Shown here: piece by piece, positions 1-8,877 of the stretch
Layout of the letters: every line of letters starts with the position of its first letter
Position numbering within the stretch: position 1 is the first letter of the stretch
Origin: an uncultured Sphingomonadaceae bacterium
GTDB taxonomy: Bacteria; Pseudomonadota; Alphaproteobacteria; Sphingomonadales; Sphingomonadaceae
Reading direction: 5' to 3'
NCBI GenBank assembly: GCA_947497315.1
Contig: CANMFX010000002.1
Location: 124,001 to 188,000 of the forward strand
Length of the DNA: 64,000 nucleotides
Notes under the pieces: generated by a model
The model's input: the letters and a program-made list of their open reading frames with translations, nothing else
Database searches by the model: none
Told to the model about the DNA's origin: nothing
Translations under genes and position numbers: made by a program

Positions 1-232
1 ATTGCATGCGGCTGGCAAATTTTTCCGGCGGCGGCAACATGTTTTCGACAGGGTTACTGGTATCTGTAAGCTCGCTGAGGTCCATGAAAACAGCGCCTGG
101 AATATGGCCAGCTTCATATTCAGCAGCAGGATCGCGCCCCGCATCGGGCATGAATTTGGTGGCATCAACAATGCGCAAATCCGATGCGCCCAGTTCATTT
201 GCAAGCCAGTCTGTTGTTACCAGCAATTCCAT
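1..232 (-). CDS. sseA: 3-mercaptopyruvate/thiosulfate sulfurtransferase, N-terminal part (runs off window)
   Basis: Only the first 77 residues lie in the window; the gene continues beyond base 1. The protein opens MELLVTTDWLANEL and contains LRIVDAT, GRDPAAEYEAGHIPGAVFMD and MLPPPEKFA, which match the first (non-catalytic) rhodanese domain of two-domain sulfurtransferases of the SseA type. These move sulfur from mercaptopyruvate or thiosulfate to an acceptor. The catalytic cysteine would be in the second domain, off the window. The start is well supported: AAGGAG lies about 7 bases upstream of the ATG on the minus strand. The choice between mercaptopyruvate and thiosulfate as substrate cannot be made from this part. 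Confidence 0.85.
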   Translation of the reverse strand, partial: MELLVTTDWLANELGASDLRIVDATKFMPDAGRDPAAEYEAGHIPGAVFMDLSELTDTSNPVENMLPPPEKFASRMQ

Positions 233-540
233 TTTATGCTCCTTATGCAAGCGGAGGATCAAATTGCCTCTGCTTCGAAATATCAACGTTTATCGATTCG
301 TGTTCAAGCCGTCGAGGCTATAACGCATTGAAGATGGAATCCACAGCTTATGTGGCTTTTCGGCAAATGATTGATTTATAACTGTTCCAGAAACTTTTTG
401 GCACTGGCGCGAAGCTGCTTCCGGGAATTGATATCATCATCAAGAGAATGCAAAGTTTGTGTTCCTAGTGAGGTATCAGAGGATAATCTATCACCGCATA
501 TGGGAAGCGGCTTTGTCATGCATTGTTAAGATGCTGCTTT
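233..540. other. Intergenic stretch, about 300 bp, between two leftward genes
   Basis: No convincing reading frame on either strand. The short frames that cross it have no recognisable protein and no start signal. It contains the leader and ribosome-binding site of the sulfurtransferase gene at its left edge. I see no clear terminator, repeat or RNA gene here. Confidence 0.5.
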
Positions 541-1965
541 TCAGACATTTAACGGGCGCTGTCCGACTGGGCTGAAATTCCGCGGTCCAAGATCAAGTCT
601 GAAGGGGGCCATTTTCGGGCGTGGTGGTTCATATTCCCGGCCTACGATAAACGATGCAGACTGCTCGTTCTCGACATCTTGATGGTCGGTATACTGAACC
701 ACAAATCGGGCGAGAGGTATAAACAACGCCTGTGATTTGAATGTGATCGGGCGGATGGCGCTGAGCGGCAGGCGTATATCTCCCTCGAGGGTCACGGTTT
801 CGCCGGCGGGCAGGCTTTGAGCCTTATGAAGCAGCTCATCCTTTTGTGCATCATGATTTCTGGCAATTTCGGAGTCTGCCTGCATCATCAGGCCGGATAG
901 GCAAATATCCCGCATATCTTCATCTGACATATTGGAGAGGGTGATTGCATAGTTGAGGACTGCGTTTAGCAGCGTGGAGGACGCTCCGGTGGCCGTAAAT
1001 TCTATTCGAAGATGATCGGATGAAACCTTTTTTGCTCCGCCTGTTGGTCTTAAGGTCGCTGGCGGAGGCAACGGGGCAGTTGGTGCTGCTCCGGGAGCAA
1101 TGCCTAGATTAGACACGATAAAACCGTTTGACGATATCGGTGATGGTTTCTCAGGCTCCGCTGGATTGGGCGGCGAATAGATTTTGGGCGTCGGCTTACG
1201 AGATGTCGGCTCGAGCACCGGCTGGGCCGCTGGCTCATGCTGCAGATCGTCAACAACTTCCTGTTCGTGGACGGGCATGGCTGCTTTGCGCCGCCAGAAA
1301 AATACTCCTAACCCGCCAAACAACAGAAGGGCTAAGCCTCCGGCGAGATAATGGAAGATATTAGCTTCAGAACCTGTTGCAGGAAGGGTCGCGGATGGGG
1401 CGGCCTCTGGAGCGATATCCGGAGCCGGTGCGTCTGACGGCAGCGGCTGACCGGGTAAATCGATTGTGAAACCGGGCTGTGGCTGATTTTCGTTTATGGA
1501 TGGCGCGCGAGGCGTCGGGGTAGCATTTGAATTGCTGTTTGGTTGCTGTGCTGATGTTACGGGCGGCACGGAACTGACTGGTGTGCTCGGGCGCGCATTT
1601 TCCTGCCGCGTTGACTGATTTGCATTGCTATTTGTCGGAGTGGTTCCGGTCTGTGGCAAGGGTGTGACGGGTACCGGTTGAGCATTCGGTGCAATGGTGC
1701 CGGGACTTGGCGTAGCCTGTGGCGCCGCCGCGTTTTCTTCGACCGGTCCCTCGGCCTGATTGCTGGCAGGCGTCTGATCGTCGCCAGGAGGCAATGAATA
1801 GTCGCTAACTGATGGGAGTTCGGGTAGCGGCTCCGGCGGTAATGACCGGGGTACGGCCTGACCTTGTGCGGATGGTGCATATACCGCAGACAGTCCAAGC
1901 ACACCGGCAATCATCAATGCCAGCGATCTTGCGCGCATCATTGGTTTCATGAAATTTATTGCCAT
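541..1965 (-). CDS. Bitopic membrane protein with proline-rich periplasmic region and internal LPATG motif; function unknown
   Basis: 474 residues. Residues about 12-37 look like a signal peptide or N-terminal anchor (ARSLALMIAGVLGL, then a PSAQGQA cleavage-like site). Residues 38-193 are low complexity, rich in Pro, Gln, Asn, Thr and Ser. Then come LPATG (194-198), a hydrophobic span of about 20 residues (204-224) and FWRRK (224-227), the layout of a sortase sorting signal. Here it sits mid-protein and is followed by about 245 more residues, including a second Pro-rich linker and a compact C-terminal domain from about 315, rich in predicted beta strands. I do not recognise a function. The likely topology is a periplasmic stalk with the C-terminal domain in the cytoplasm. 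M6 is a possible alternative start. Confidence 0.75.
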   Translation of the reverse strand: MAINFMKPMMRARSLALMIAGVLGLSAVYAPSAQGQAVPRSLPPEPLPELPSVSDYSLPPGDDQTPASNQAEGPVEENAAAPQATPSPGTIAPNAQPVPVTPLPQTGTTPTNSNANQSTRQENARPSTPVSSVPPVTSAQQPNSNSNATPTPRAPSINENQPQPGFTIDLPGQPLPSDAPAPDIAPEAAPSATLPATGSEANIFHYLAGGLALLLFGGLGVFFWRRKAAMPVHEQEVVDDLQHEPAAQPVLEPTSRKPTPKIYSPPNPAEPEKPSPISSNGFIVSNLGIAPGAAPTAPLPPPATLRPTGGAKKVSSDHLRIEFTATGASSTLLNAVLNYAITLSNMSDEDMRDICLSGLMMQADSEIARNHDAQKDELLHKAQSLPAGETVTLEGDIRLPLSAIRPITFKSQALFIPLARFVVQYTDHQDVENEQSASFIVGREYEPPRPKMAPFRLDLGPRNFSPVGQRPLNV

Positions 1966-2071
1966 CGCCCTTCGTGACCCTGAACCGCATTCTTACCGCT
2001 TCATTCGCTGAACCATCAATGAATATGCGAGCAGGGATGACATGAGCCGCCCCGTGCATTAGATGACCTGC

Positions 2072-2542
2072 ATGACAGATAATGACACGCCCGAAGTAGC
2101 GCCTCGTTTCCTGGGTCAGGACAGCGCGTTGCCAACGTCTCCCGAGGAAGCGGTTTTGGATTATGTCCCAAATCCGCGAGATGGAGAGCTCTATCTCACA
2201 CGCTTTGCTGCACCGGAATTCACCTCGCTTTGTCCGGTGACTGCACAGCCCGACTTTGCGCATCTTGTCATTGACTATGCGCCGGACAAGACGATTGTCG
2301 AATCAAAATCCCTCAAGCTTTTTTTGGGATCGTTCCGGAATCACGCGGCTTTTCATGAAGACTGCACAGTAGGCATTGGTCAGCGACTTTTCTCTGAAAT
2401 GAAGCCGAAATGGCTACGCATCGGTGGTTACTGGTATCCTAGAGGCGGCATTCCCATTGATGTTTTTTGGCAGTCGGGAGAACCCCCCAAGGGGCTCTGG
2501 ATTCCGGATCAGGGCGTTGCATCTTACAGAGGAAGGGGCTGA
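2072..2542 (+). CDS. queF: NADPH-dependent 7-cyano-7-deazaguanine reductase (QueF)
   Basis: Converts preQ0 to preQ1 in queuosine biosynthesis, a cytoplasmic NADPH-dependent nitrile reduction. Signatures visible in the 156-residue protein are FTSLCPVT with the nucleophilic cysteine (about residue 54), QPDFA with the proton-donor aspartate, the ESKSLKL QueF motif, SFRNH and FHEDC for substrate and NADPH binding, and [10 protein letters not shown] near the C-terminus. The length fits the short (YkvM-like) type. An upstream in-frame ATG at 2063 adds three residues; neither start has a clear ribosome-binding site. The stop codon is one base before the ATG of the next gene, so the two are probably co-transcribed. 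Confidence 0.93.
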   Translation: MTDNDTPEVAPRFLGQDSALPTSPEEAVLDYVPNPRDGELYLTRFAAPEFTSLCPVTAQPDFAHLVIDYAPDKTIVESKSLKLFLGSFRNHAAFHEDCTVGIGQRLFSEMKPKWLRIGGYWYPRGGIPIDVFWQSGEPPKGLWIPDQGVASYRGRG

Positions 2543-2543
2543 T

Positions 2544-3632
2544 ATGACTCACAAATTATATGCGGCGCCGCTATCCCTCTATTCAGGCAAGGCCCGTGCC
2601 TATCTTGACTGGAAGGGCATAGACTATGAAGAAGTGCTTGCTTCGGGTGATGTCTACAAAAATATTATCGTTCCGAAAGTCGGCCGTCCTGTAATTCCAG
2701 TATTGGATACTGATGATGGCCGGACCATTCAGGATACGACCTGTATCATCGACCATTTTGAAGACGTTGCAGATGGCCCTTCTGTTTATCCAGATACTCC
2801 GAAACAACGATTGGTTGCTTTGTTGCTCGAGGCATATGGTGATGAATGGCTGGTGATCCCGGCTATGCATTATCGCTGGAACTATAATGAAGAGTGGGTT
2901 TACGGCGAATTTGGCGCATCTTCAGCACCCCATGCGAGCAAGGAGGAGCAGCTCGTTATCGGGCGAGGCGTAGGATCCAATTTTAAGGGCTTCTGTCCGG
3001 TCTTGGGGATTAACCCCGAAACTATACCTGCCATCGAGGTTAGTTATGAAGCGCTATTGGCTGACCTAGACACCCATTTTGCGGAGCATGATTACCTGTT
3101 GGGATCGCGACCGTCTATTGGGGATTATGGTCTAATCGGTCCACTTTATGCGCATCTTTATCGTGATCCGGCGTCGGGCGAGATTATGAAACGCCTCGCG
3201 CCGCGGGTTGCGGCATGGGTTGAACGCATGGTTGATGTCAAAGCGCCTTTATCTGGTGAATTCTTGCCGGGTGACGAAGTGCCAGATACATTGATCCCCG
3301 TGCTGGAACGGATGATGGGCGAGCAGATACCATTTTTGCAAACCACCGCCGATATGTTTGATGCATGGGCAGAGGCCAACAAAGGGGCTGAGATACCCCG
3401 CGTTGTCGGCATGGCGGATTTCACCGTAGAAGACGTGACGGCTCAGAGGATCGCACCGCCGTTTAGCTTGTGGATGCTGCAACGCGCGCTGGATTATTAT
3501 CAGGGATTGGATACAGCTGACGGATCGGCTGTGGATGAATTTCTATCCTCTATCAAAGGCGCACAAGGGTTTCAGAATTTTGCATTGGAACGATCCTTGG
3601 CGTTTGAAAATTTCAAACTGGCGCTAGCGTAG
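2544..3632 (+). CDS. Glutathione S-transferase family protein
   Basis: 362 residues. The N-terminal 80 residues have the thioredoxin-like GST fold (KLYAAPLSLYSGKARAYLDW, VGRPVIPVLDTDDGRTIQDT), followed by a helical C-terminal domain (LLGSRPSIGDYGLIGPLYAHL). The protein is longer than a typical GST of about 210 residues, because an extra 120-residue C-terminal extension follows. The reading frame is open upstream to 2424, but the ATG at 2544 is preceded by GAGGAAGGGG and follows the queF stop directly, so it is the chosen start. Substrate unknown; could be a dehalogenase-, isomerase- or binding-type GST. Confidence 0.8.
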   Translation: MTHKLYAAPLSLYSGKARAYLDWKGIDYEEVLASGDVYKNIIVPKVGRPVIPVLDTDDGRTIQDTTCIIDHFEDVADGPSVYPDTPKQRLVALLLEAYGDEWLVIPAMHYRWNYNEEWVYGEFGASSAPHASKEEQLVIGRGVGSNFKGFCPVLGINPETIPAIEVSYEALLADLDTHFAEHDYLLGSRPSIGDYGLIGPLYAHLYRDPASGEIMKRLAPRVAAWVERMVDVKAPLSGEFLPGDEVPDTLIPVLERMMGEQIPFLQTTADMFDAWAEANKGAEIPRVVGMADFTVEDVTAQRIAPPFSLWMLQRALDYYQGLDTADGSAVDEFLSSIKGAQGFQNFALERSLAFENFKLALA

Positions 3633-3648
3633 TTGGCAAAACCGGGCC

Positions 3649-4368
3649 TCAATGTTGGCGATCAGGGAACCATAAGGTGCCGCAACGTTGCACGTAGTGT
3701 TGAAAGTTAGAGTGTGATTTTGCAGCATCGAGCATCGGTCCGGGCAATTCCTCAATCAGGCTGTTGGCAATGATCGGATAGGCGATCGCATCGAGACTGC
3801 TCGGCTTGTCGCCTAACATAAAGGGTTTTTGACCCAATTGCGCCGATAAAGCCGCTAGATCAGCCGCGCCAAAGGCATAGATATCCTCCTCTGCATGCCG
3901 CCCTATGCCATGGGCCTGCAGTCCATTTTTCACCTGTTTTTGTGCAACAACCGGCACGATATTGCGGATGATCGGCGGCATACTACCGAACCAGAAGTCT
4001 TTGATGATCGGCCAGTTATGATCGTCGATCCATCGGCTGTAGAGCGTCACCCAATACAGCCGTTCTTCGATCATCCGCGCCATAGCATGGGAAATGGCGC
4101 GCTGCTCCTGCGTGAGACCGGCATCGAAATCGGCACCATATTTGTCCTCCAGATGGCGTTTGATCAATGTTGTATCGGCAACTTCGATGCCATTATCGAT
4201 CAGGAAAGGTAGCTTGCCCTTTGGCGCCTTGCGCGGATCGTCCATTATTTCTGTTACATATTCGATCCCCGCCATCTTCAGCAATATCTCTCCCTTCATG
4301 CAAAAGGGGCTGGGATTCGGTACGCCGAAACCCGATTGGAACTGTATATATTTAATGGCCATTTTCAT
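3649..4368 (-). CDS. Glutathione S-transferase family protein (Fax/metaxin-like)
   Basis: 239 residues from the chosen ATG, convergent with the preceding GST gene. The N-terminus has a GST thioredoxin-like domain in which NPSPFCMKGEILLKMAGI replaces the usual active-site region, then GKLPFLIDNG and VADTTLIKRHLE. The C-terminal part has YAFGAADLAALSAQLG and KPFMLGDKPSSLDA. This pattern is typical of the Fax/metaxin-like subgroup of GST proteins, whose substrates are mostly unknown. The frame is open to 4398, but the ATG at 4368 is preceded by GGGGA at good spacing; a further ATG at 4362 is possible. Confidence 0.8.
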   Translation of the reverse strand: MKMAIKYIQFQSGFGVPNPSPFCMKGEILLKMAGIEYVTEIMDDPRKAPKGKLPFLIDNGIEVADTTLIKRHLEDKYGADFDAGLTQEQRAISHAMARMIEERLYWVTLYSRWIDDHNWPIIKDFWFGSMPPIIRNIVPVVAQKQVKNGLQAHGIGRHAEEDIYAFGAADLAALSAQLGQKPFMLGDKPSSLDAIAYPIIANSLIEELPGPMLDAAKSHSNFQHYVQRCGTLWFPDRQH

Positions 4369-4478
4369 GTTCCCCGTCGTTTCATCCGCCAACGACATAT
4401 CATAAAAAATTGTTGCTATCCGGCATCATAATGCAACGTCATGTCGCTTTTTTGCTTTTGCCCTATCAATCGCCCGCC

Positions 4479-4496
4479 GCTAACATTATTGTTAGC
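4479..4496. promoter_or_regulatory. 18-bp inverted repeat next to the thioesterase start
   Basis: GCTAACA and TGTTAGC form a perfect 7-bp inverted repeat around TTAT. It ends three bases before the thioesterase ATG, in the short region between two divergent genes. The form is that of a TetR-type operator half-site pair, but no regulator gene is adjacent. It could instead be a small hairpin over the initiation region. Confidence 0.35.
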
Positions 4497-4499
4497 ACC

Positions 4500-4901
4500 A
4501 TGAGTAGCATCCCCCATCACTACAACATTGCCATAGAACCTGATGATATCGACTTCATGGGCCATGTGAACAATGCCAATTACCTGAAATGGGTACAGGA
4601 CGCTGTTGTCGCCCATTGGGAAAAAATCGCGCCGTCAGAGGCGGTGGCGACACATTTGTGGGTCGCGTTGAAACATGAGATAACCTACCGGAAACCGGCC
4701 TTTTTGGACGATGATGTGATTGCCGAAGTGCTGCTGGAAAAAGTCCATGGCGCGCGCGCTTTTTACAGCACGGTTATCCGTCGGGGCGAAGATGTGCTAG
4801 CTGAGGTGCAATCCAGCTGGTGCTGTGTTGACGCAGATACACTGCGTCCAATGCGAATCGCCAAGGATATTGCCGCCAATTTCTTTGGCAGCAAAGACTG
4901 A
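4500..4901 (+). CDS. Acyl-CoA thioesterase, hotdog fold (4-hydroxybenzoyl-CoA thioesterase / YbgC-like)
   Basis: 134 residues, a normal length for a single hotdog domain. The active-site segment DDIDFMGHVNNANYLKWVQD holds the conserved aspartate and the GHVNN turn of the 4HBT family; ITYRKPAFLDDDV follows as the second strand pair. It should hydrolyse an acyl-CoA (or acyl-ACP) thioester in the cytoplasm; the acyl group cannot be told. The frame extends to 4410 through a TTG, but the ATG at 4500 begins directly ahead of the domain and is preferred despite the lack of a clear ribosome-binding site. Confidence 0.85.
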   Translation: MSSIPHHYNIAIEPDDIDFMGHVNNANYLKWVQDAVVAHWEKIAPSEAVATHLWVALKHEITYRKPAFLDDDVIAEVLLEKVHGARAFYSTVIRRGEDVLAEVQSSWCCVDADTLRPMRIAKDIAANFFGSKD

Positions 4902-4910
4902 ATTGAACGC

Positions 4911-6491
4911 TTAGCGCATCAACCCGCCGATCAGATTGCGAACAAACCGTCCAGCTACCGGCCCAGCCAGATCGGTCGCAATCGAACCGACTGCCGACGT
5001 CACACCGGACCGCATCGGATTGGCGCGTGATTTCTTGCCGAGCATGGTTGAGGCGGCGATGCCTGCTGCGGACCCCATCGCGACTTTCGCGCCGCGACTA
5101 AACGCTTTTTCCCACATGCTCTTGCTTTTGCGCGGTTGCTTGCGGACTTCCTCTTCGCCCTTTTCCTCGACTTCTTTGGCGGTTTCGGTGGCGTCGATGA
5201 CTTTTTGCGCCAATATTTCCTCGGCACTGTTCCGGTCTATCTCCTCATCATATTTGCCATCATAGGGTGAAATAGACTGCATGATCGCGCGCTCTTTGGC
5301 GGTGATCGGTCCCAGACGGGAACGCGGCGGCTTGATCAATGTGCGTTGGACAATAGACGGTGCGCCATCTTCCATCAAAGTTGACACCAAAGCTTCACCG
5401 ACGCGCAGTTCGGTAATCGCTTCCTCCACATCCAGATCAGGATTGATCCGGAAGGTATCGGCCGCCGCCTTGATCGCTTTCTTGTCGCGCGGCGTGAAGG
5501 CGCGCAAGGCATGCTGCACACGATTACCCAGCTGTCCGGCGACATCCTCGGGAATATCGACAGGGTTCTGGGTGACAAAATAGACACCGACGCCTTTTGA
5601 CCGGATCAGCCGTACGACCTGTTCGATCTTGTCTTCCAGCGCCTTGGGCGCGTCTTCGAACAGCAGATGGGCCTCGTCAAAGAAGAAGACCAGTTTCGGT
5701 TTTTCCGGATCGCCGACTTCGGGCAGCGTTTCAAACAGTTCCGCAAGCAACCATAGCAGGAAGGTTGCATAGAGTTTCGGGCTGCGCATCAACTGGTCGG
5801 CGGCAAGCACGTTGATATAGCCGCGGCCTTGATCATCACATTTGATGAAATCATCAATTTCCAGAGCCGGTTCACCAAAAAATTGTCCTGCGCCTTGGCT
5901 GTCAAGTTGCAGCAACTGGCGCTGGATTGCACCGACACTGGCTTTGCTGACATTCCCGTATTTGGTCGATAGCTCTTTTGCATTTTCCGCCGTGTAGGCG
6001 AGCATTGATTGCAAGTCGTCAAGATTCAGCAGCAACAGCCCTTCTTCATCGGCAAAGCGAAAGACGATGTTAAGCACGCCTTCCTGCGTGTCATTAAGGT
6101 CCATCAATCGCGCCAGCAGCAGGGGACCCATTTCGGTAATGGTCGTTCGGATCGGATGGCCTTGCTTGCCATAAAGGTCCCAGAATATAGACGGATTGTC
6201 GGAATAGGCATAATCATCCATGCCCAGTTCCTTCGCCCGCCCTTCCAGCTTGTCGGCATGTTTGAAGGTGGAGGAGCCAGCCATTGAGACGCCGGCCAGA
6301 TCGCCTTTCACATCTGCGACAAAGACCGGAACACCATTGGCGGAGAAGCTTTCAGCCATGCCCTGCAGGGTCACGGTTTTACCGGTACCGGTGGCACCTG
6401 CGATAAGGCCATGGCGATTGGCGCGTTTGAGGTTGAGGCTTTGGCGTTCGTCGCCGCCCAATCCCAAAAATATCTCTGTTGCTGCAGCCAT
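4911..6491 (-). CDS. HerA-like ATPase of the DUF853 (YjgR) family
   Basis: 526 residues. Walker A GATGTGKT at about residues 32-39, Walker B in [14 protein letters not shown], and the long central motor domain typical of DUF853 proteins ([44 protein letters not shown]). The C-terminus is a charged segment, then a Gly/Ala-rich tail. Family members are predicted P-loop ATPases related to HerA/FtsK DNA translocases; their cellular role is not established. The ATG at 6491 has GAGGGG seven bases upstream and is preferred over the ATG at 6506. Confidence 0.88.
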   Translation of the reverse strand: MAAATEIFLGLGGDERQSLNLKRANRHGLIAGATGTGKTVTLQGMAESFSANGVPVFVADVKGDLAGVSMAGSSTFKHADKLEGRAKELGMDDYAYSDNPSIFWDLYGKQGHPIRTTITEMGPLLLARLMDLNDTQEGVLNIVFRFADEEGLLLLNLDDLQSMLAYTAENAKELSTKYGNVSKASVGAIQRQLLQLDSQGAGQFFGEPALEIDDFIKCDDQGRGYINVLAADQLMRSPKLYATFLLWLLAELFETLPEVGDPEKPKLVFFFDEAHLLFEDAPKALEDKIEQVVRLIRSKGVGVYFVTQNPVDIPEDVAGQLGNRVQHALRAFTPRDKKAIKAAADTFRINPDLDVEEAITELRVGEALVSTLMEDGAPSIVQRTLIKPPRSRLGPITAKERAIMQSISPYDGKYDEEIDRNSAEEILAQKVIDATETAKEVEEKGEEEVRKQPRKSKSMWEKAFSRGAKVAMGSAAGIAASTMLGKKSRANPMRSGVTSAVGSIATDLAGPVAGRFVRNLIGGLMR

Positions 6492-6536
6492 AGCGAATCC
6501 CCTCAAATATCTGAGTTGGAAGGATATCCTTGACCT

Positions 6537-6568
6537 AGCAAAAAGGCCAGCGCGATGCGCTGGCCTTT
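6537..6568 (-). terminator. Rho-independent terminator of the DegP-type protease gene
   Basis: A 12-bp perfect stem (AAAGGCCAGCGC and its complement) with a three-base loop at 6542-6568. On the minus strand it is followed by TTTTTGC. It lies 28 bases past the protease stop and ahead of the HerA-like gene, so the two leftward genes are probably separate transcripts. Confidence 0.85.
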
Positions 6569-6595
6569 GGGTAATGTTACAATTTTGAACCTGCG

Positions 6596-8131
6596 TTATT
6601 CGTCATTCAGTCGAACACCAACAAATCTTGGATCACGGCTGCCTTGTCTGACTTGCAGTAATACAGCTTCACGGTTTGACCGTTTAGCGGCGCTGATCGC
6701 TTTGTCCAAATCCGATGCCGTATTAACCGGACGACGGTTTACACTGATAATAACCGTGGTGCGCCTGATCCCTTTGCGAGCGGCGTCGCTATTGGGGTCG
6801 ACCGTTGAGACAACAACACCTTTTTGTGAAGAGGGAACACGGATTTGACGCGCAATGGCGGGTGTTAGATCGACGACCGACAGTCCAAGCGCTTCGGCTG
6901 TTGCTTCGGCGCTAGCCCCATCTTCGTCCGTGCCCATCGGATCCTCGGCATCGGGATCAAAGCTACTCGCGGCCAATTCTTCTTCAGATGGTCTTTCACC
7001 AAGCGTCGCATTGACTTTTACCGTCTTGCCGTCGCGCAGCAACTCAATCGGAACTTTCGTGCCGACAGGCAGGTTGGCAACCAGATAGGACAGCGTCTGA
7101 TCCGGGGTAACAACCTGACCATTGACCTTCACGATAACATCGCCCGCCTGAATACCGGCTTTAGAGGCGCCTTCGCCAGGCTCAACGCGCTGCACAAATT
7201 CACCACGATTCTTCTGAAGACCCAGTGAGTCGGCCAGATCTTCGGTCAACGGGCTGATTTGTACCCCGAGATAGCCTCGCTCAACTTTTTCGCCTTTGCG
7301 CAAAGTGTTAACAATCGGAACAGCAACTTCTGCGGGGATGGCAAAGCCAATACCAACATTGCCGCCGGTTGGCGAGATAATGGCATTGTTGATACCGATC
7401 ACATTGCCGTTAAGGTCAAACATCGGCCCGCCGCTATTGCCGCGGTTGATGGATGCATCGGTCTGCAGGAAACGGTCATAGGCGCCGCCTTGTCCGGTGT
7501 TCCGGTGAATGGCTGACAAGATGCCGGTCGTCACAGTCCCACCCAAACCAAAAGGATTACCGATCGCGATGACCCAATCGCCCACGCGGGCACCATTGCT
7601 ATCGCCAAATTTGACAAAAGGCAGGTCTTTGTCTGCATTGATTTTCAGAACGGCAATATCAGATGCAGCATCCCGACCTACCAAGGTTGCTTCATATTCT
7701 GTTCGATCCGGCATGATGACGGTGATTGTTTCAATCGTCGCATTGCGGTTTCCGGGAGCGACCACATGATTATTCGTCACAACATAGCCGTCAGCGGAAA
7801 TGATAAAGCCGGAACCAAGGGATTGGGCCTGGCGGGTCTGTCCACCATTGTTTCCGCCGCGGCGGTTTCCGAACAGACCATCAAACGGCGTGCCGGCAAA
7901 TGGATTATTTCTTACCCGCACGCGCTGTGTGGTGGAAATGTTGACAACGGCTGGCTGCAATTGCTCGGTCAGGTCGGCAAAGCTCATCGGCGCGCCTGGG
8001 CGTGGCGCAGCGGCTCTCATGACCTGACTGTCATTGGCAGCGACCTGGGCACCGGCTGACCCGATGCCGGTTAACGCCGCTGCTCCTCCCGCCAAAAGCA
8101 AAGCTGCTGAAATTCCGTAAGCGTAACGCAC
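6596..8131 (-). CDS. degP: Periplasmic serine protease/chaperone, HtrA/DegP (Do) family
   Basis: 511 residues. An N-terminal signal sequence (residues 1-29, ending SAGAQ) is followed by the trypsin-like domain with the triad His122 (TNNHVV), Asp158 (ASDIAVLK) and Ser233 (RGNSGGPMF), then two PDZ domains ([17 protein letters not shown] and [17 protein letters not shown]). It degrades or refolds damaged envelope proteins. A Gly/Asn-rich insert (about residues 88-100) corresponds to the variable LA loop. A perfect inverted repeat lies in the upstream region. hflC and hflK lie just upstream, as in many proteobacteria, but here a small SnoaL-like gene and 299 bp separate them. Confidence 0.93.
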   Translation of the reverse strand: MRYAYGISAALLLAGGAAALTGIGSAGAQVAANDSQVMRAAAPRPGAPMSFADLTEQLQPAVVNISTTQRVRVRNNPFAGTPFDGLFGNRRGGNNGGQTRQAQSLGSGFIISADGYVVTNNHVVAPGNRNATIETITVIMPDRTEYEATLVGRDAASDIAVLKINADKDLPFVKFGDSNGARVGDWVIAIGNPFGLGGTVTTGILSAIHRNTGQGGAYDRFLQTDASINRGNSGGPMFDLNGNVIGINNAIISPTGGNVGIGFAIPAEVAVPIVNTLRKGEKVERGYLGVQISPLTEDLADSLGLQKNRGEFVQRVEPGEGASKAGIQAGDVIVKVNGQVVTPDQTLSYLVANLPVGTKVPIELLRDGKTVKVNATLGERPSEEELAASSFDPDAEDPMGTDEDGASAEATAEALGLSVVDLTPAIARQIRVPSSQKGVVVSTVDPNSDAARKGIRRTTVIISVNRRPVNTASDLDKAISAAKRSNREAVLLQVRQGSRDPRFVGVRLNDE

Positions 8132-8154
8132 AATATATTCCTCTCAATTTGACG

Positions 8155-8180
8155 GTATCGACAATTAACATTCGATACCA
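8155..8180. promoter_or_regulatory. 8-bp perfect inverted repeat upstream of the DegP-type gene
   Basis: GGTATCGA and TCGATACC are separated by 10 bases, starting 24 bases upstream of the protease ATG. The spacing (18 bp centre to centre) suits a dimeric regulator on one face of the helix; a hairpin in the leader is the alternative. A sequence TTGAAG lies just upstream on the minus strand and could be a -35 element, but I cannot place a convincing -10. Confidence 0.4.
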
Positions 8181-8257
8181 AAATCCTTCAAGTTACATAA
8201 ATTATTGGCGCAAAATTTATGAACCGAATTTGAATGTTACCACAGTCGATCATTAAG

Positions 8258-8304
8258 ATCGCCTATAAGATAGGTGATTTTAGACCCCGTCCCAGATATC
8301 TGGG
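8258..8304. repeat. Two neighbouring dyads in the gap between SnoaL-like and protease genes
   Basis: At 8258-8278, ATCGCCTAT and ATAGGTGAT form a nine-base stem with one mismatch around AAG. At 8291-8304, CCCAGATATCTGGG is a 14-bp perfect palindrome. Neither is followed by a T-run on the minus strand, so a terminator is not supported. They may be operators of the protease promoter, or chance. Nothing else is seen between 8181 and 8430. Confidence 0.3.
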
Positions 8305-8430
8305 TGTGACAAACGGCATTCGCAAGCCAAAAATAGCCAATTTATCGAAAAACCTCGTCTTTCTGCAGAAAAAACGACAATTGTAGTCGTTGCCTCTCGG
8401 TTTGGCGGTATTTCTACTAATGAAAGGCCG

Positions 8431-8868
8431 TCACAACCTGAAGTCGCCATCGGTTTGGCAAGGCGGCTTACCAGTAAAATCCAGCGAATCATTCGCCAGC
8501 TGCGTGTCGAAAAATTCGTGAACGGACGCTATCCTGCCTTCGCGGAAAGTGAAAATATGGGCATAGCGTTGATCATAGCGCTTGCCATTTTTTGCAACGC
8601 CCCTGGCTTCCATGATTGCCGTCGTGCCATCGGGGCCGTCATTCATGATCTTCCAGTTTTCAGCAAACTGAAACTGTTCGAAATCGAGAGCGTCAAAAAT
8701 CAGTGGTAATATGGTTTTCAGTGCCTCGAAACTGTCATAACGGCCGGAGATAATAGTGTTGCCGGACACATTATAGATAACATCAGGATGATGAAGCGCT
8801 TCAAACGCGTCGACATCCAACCGGGCGAGCGCCTCGTAATAGGCGTTCACGATATCCCGGTTGGACAT
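8431..8868 (-). CDS. SnoaL-like / NTF2-fold protein
   Basis: 145 residues. It begins with the NTF2-like helix-rich start (NRDIVNAYYEALARLDVDAFEALHHPDVIYNVSG) and continues with strands ending in the typical YAHIFTFREGRIASVHEFFD. This fold serves as ketosteroid-isomerase-like enzymes or as small-ligand binding proteins; no catalytic residue set can be named. It follows hflC on the same strand with a nine-base gap, so it is probably the last gene of an hflK-hflC transcript. Confidence 0.78.
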   Translation of the reverse strand: MSNRDIVNAYYEALARLDVDAFEALHHPDVIYNVSGNTIISGRYDSFEALKTILPLIFDALDFEQFQFAENWKIMNDGPDGTTAIMEARGVAKNGKRYDQRYAHIFTFREGRIASVHEFFDTQLANDSLDFTGKPPCQTDGDFRL

Positions 8869-8877
8869 TAAAGTCGT

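Noticed and set aside
2-331. Plus-strand frames at the window's left edge
   Set aside because: Shadows of the minus-strand sulfurtransferase, which has a clear family match and ribosome-binding site.
8280-8492. 70-residue minus-strand frame after the SnoaL-like gene
   Set aside because: Overlaps the real gene's 3' end in another frame and covers palindromes; no start signal.
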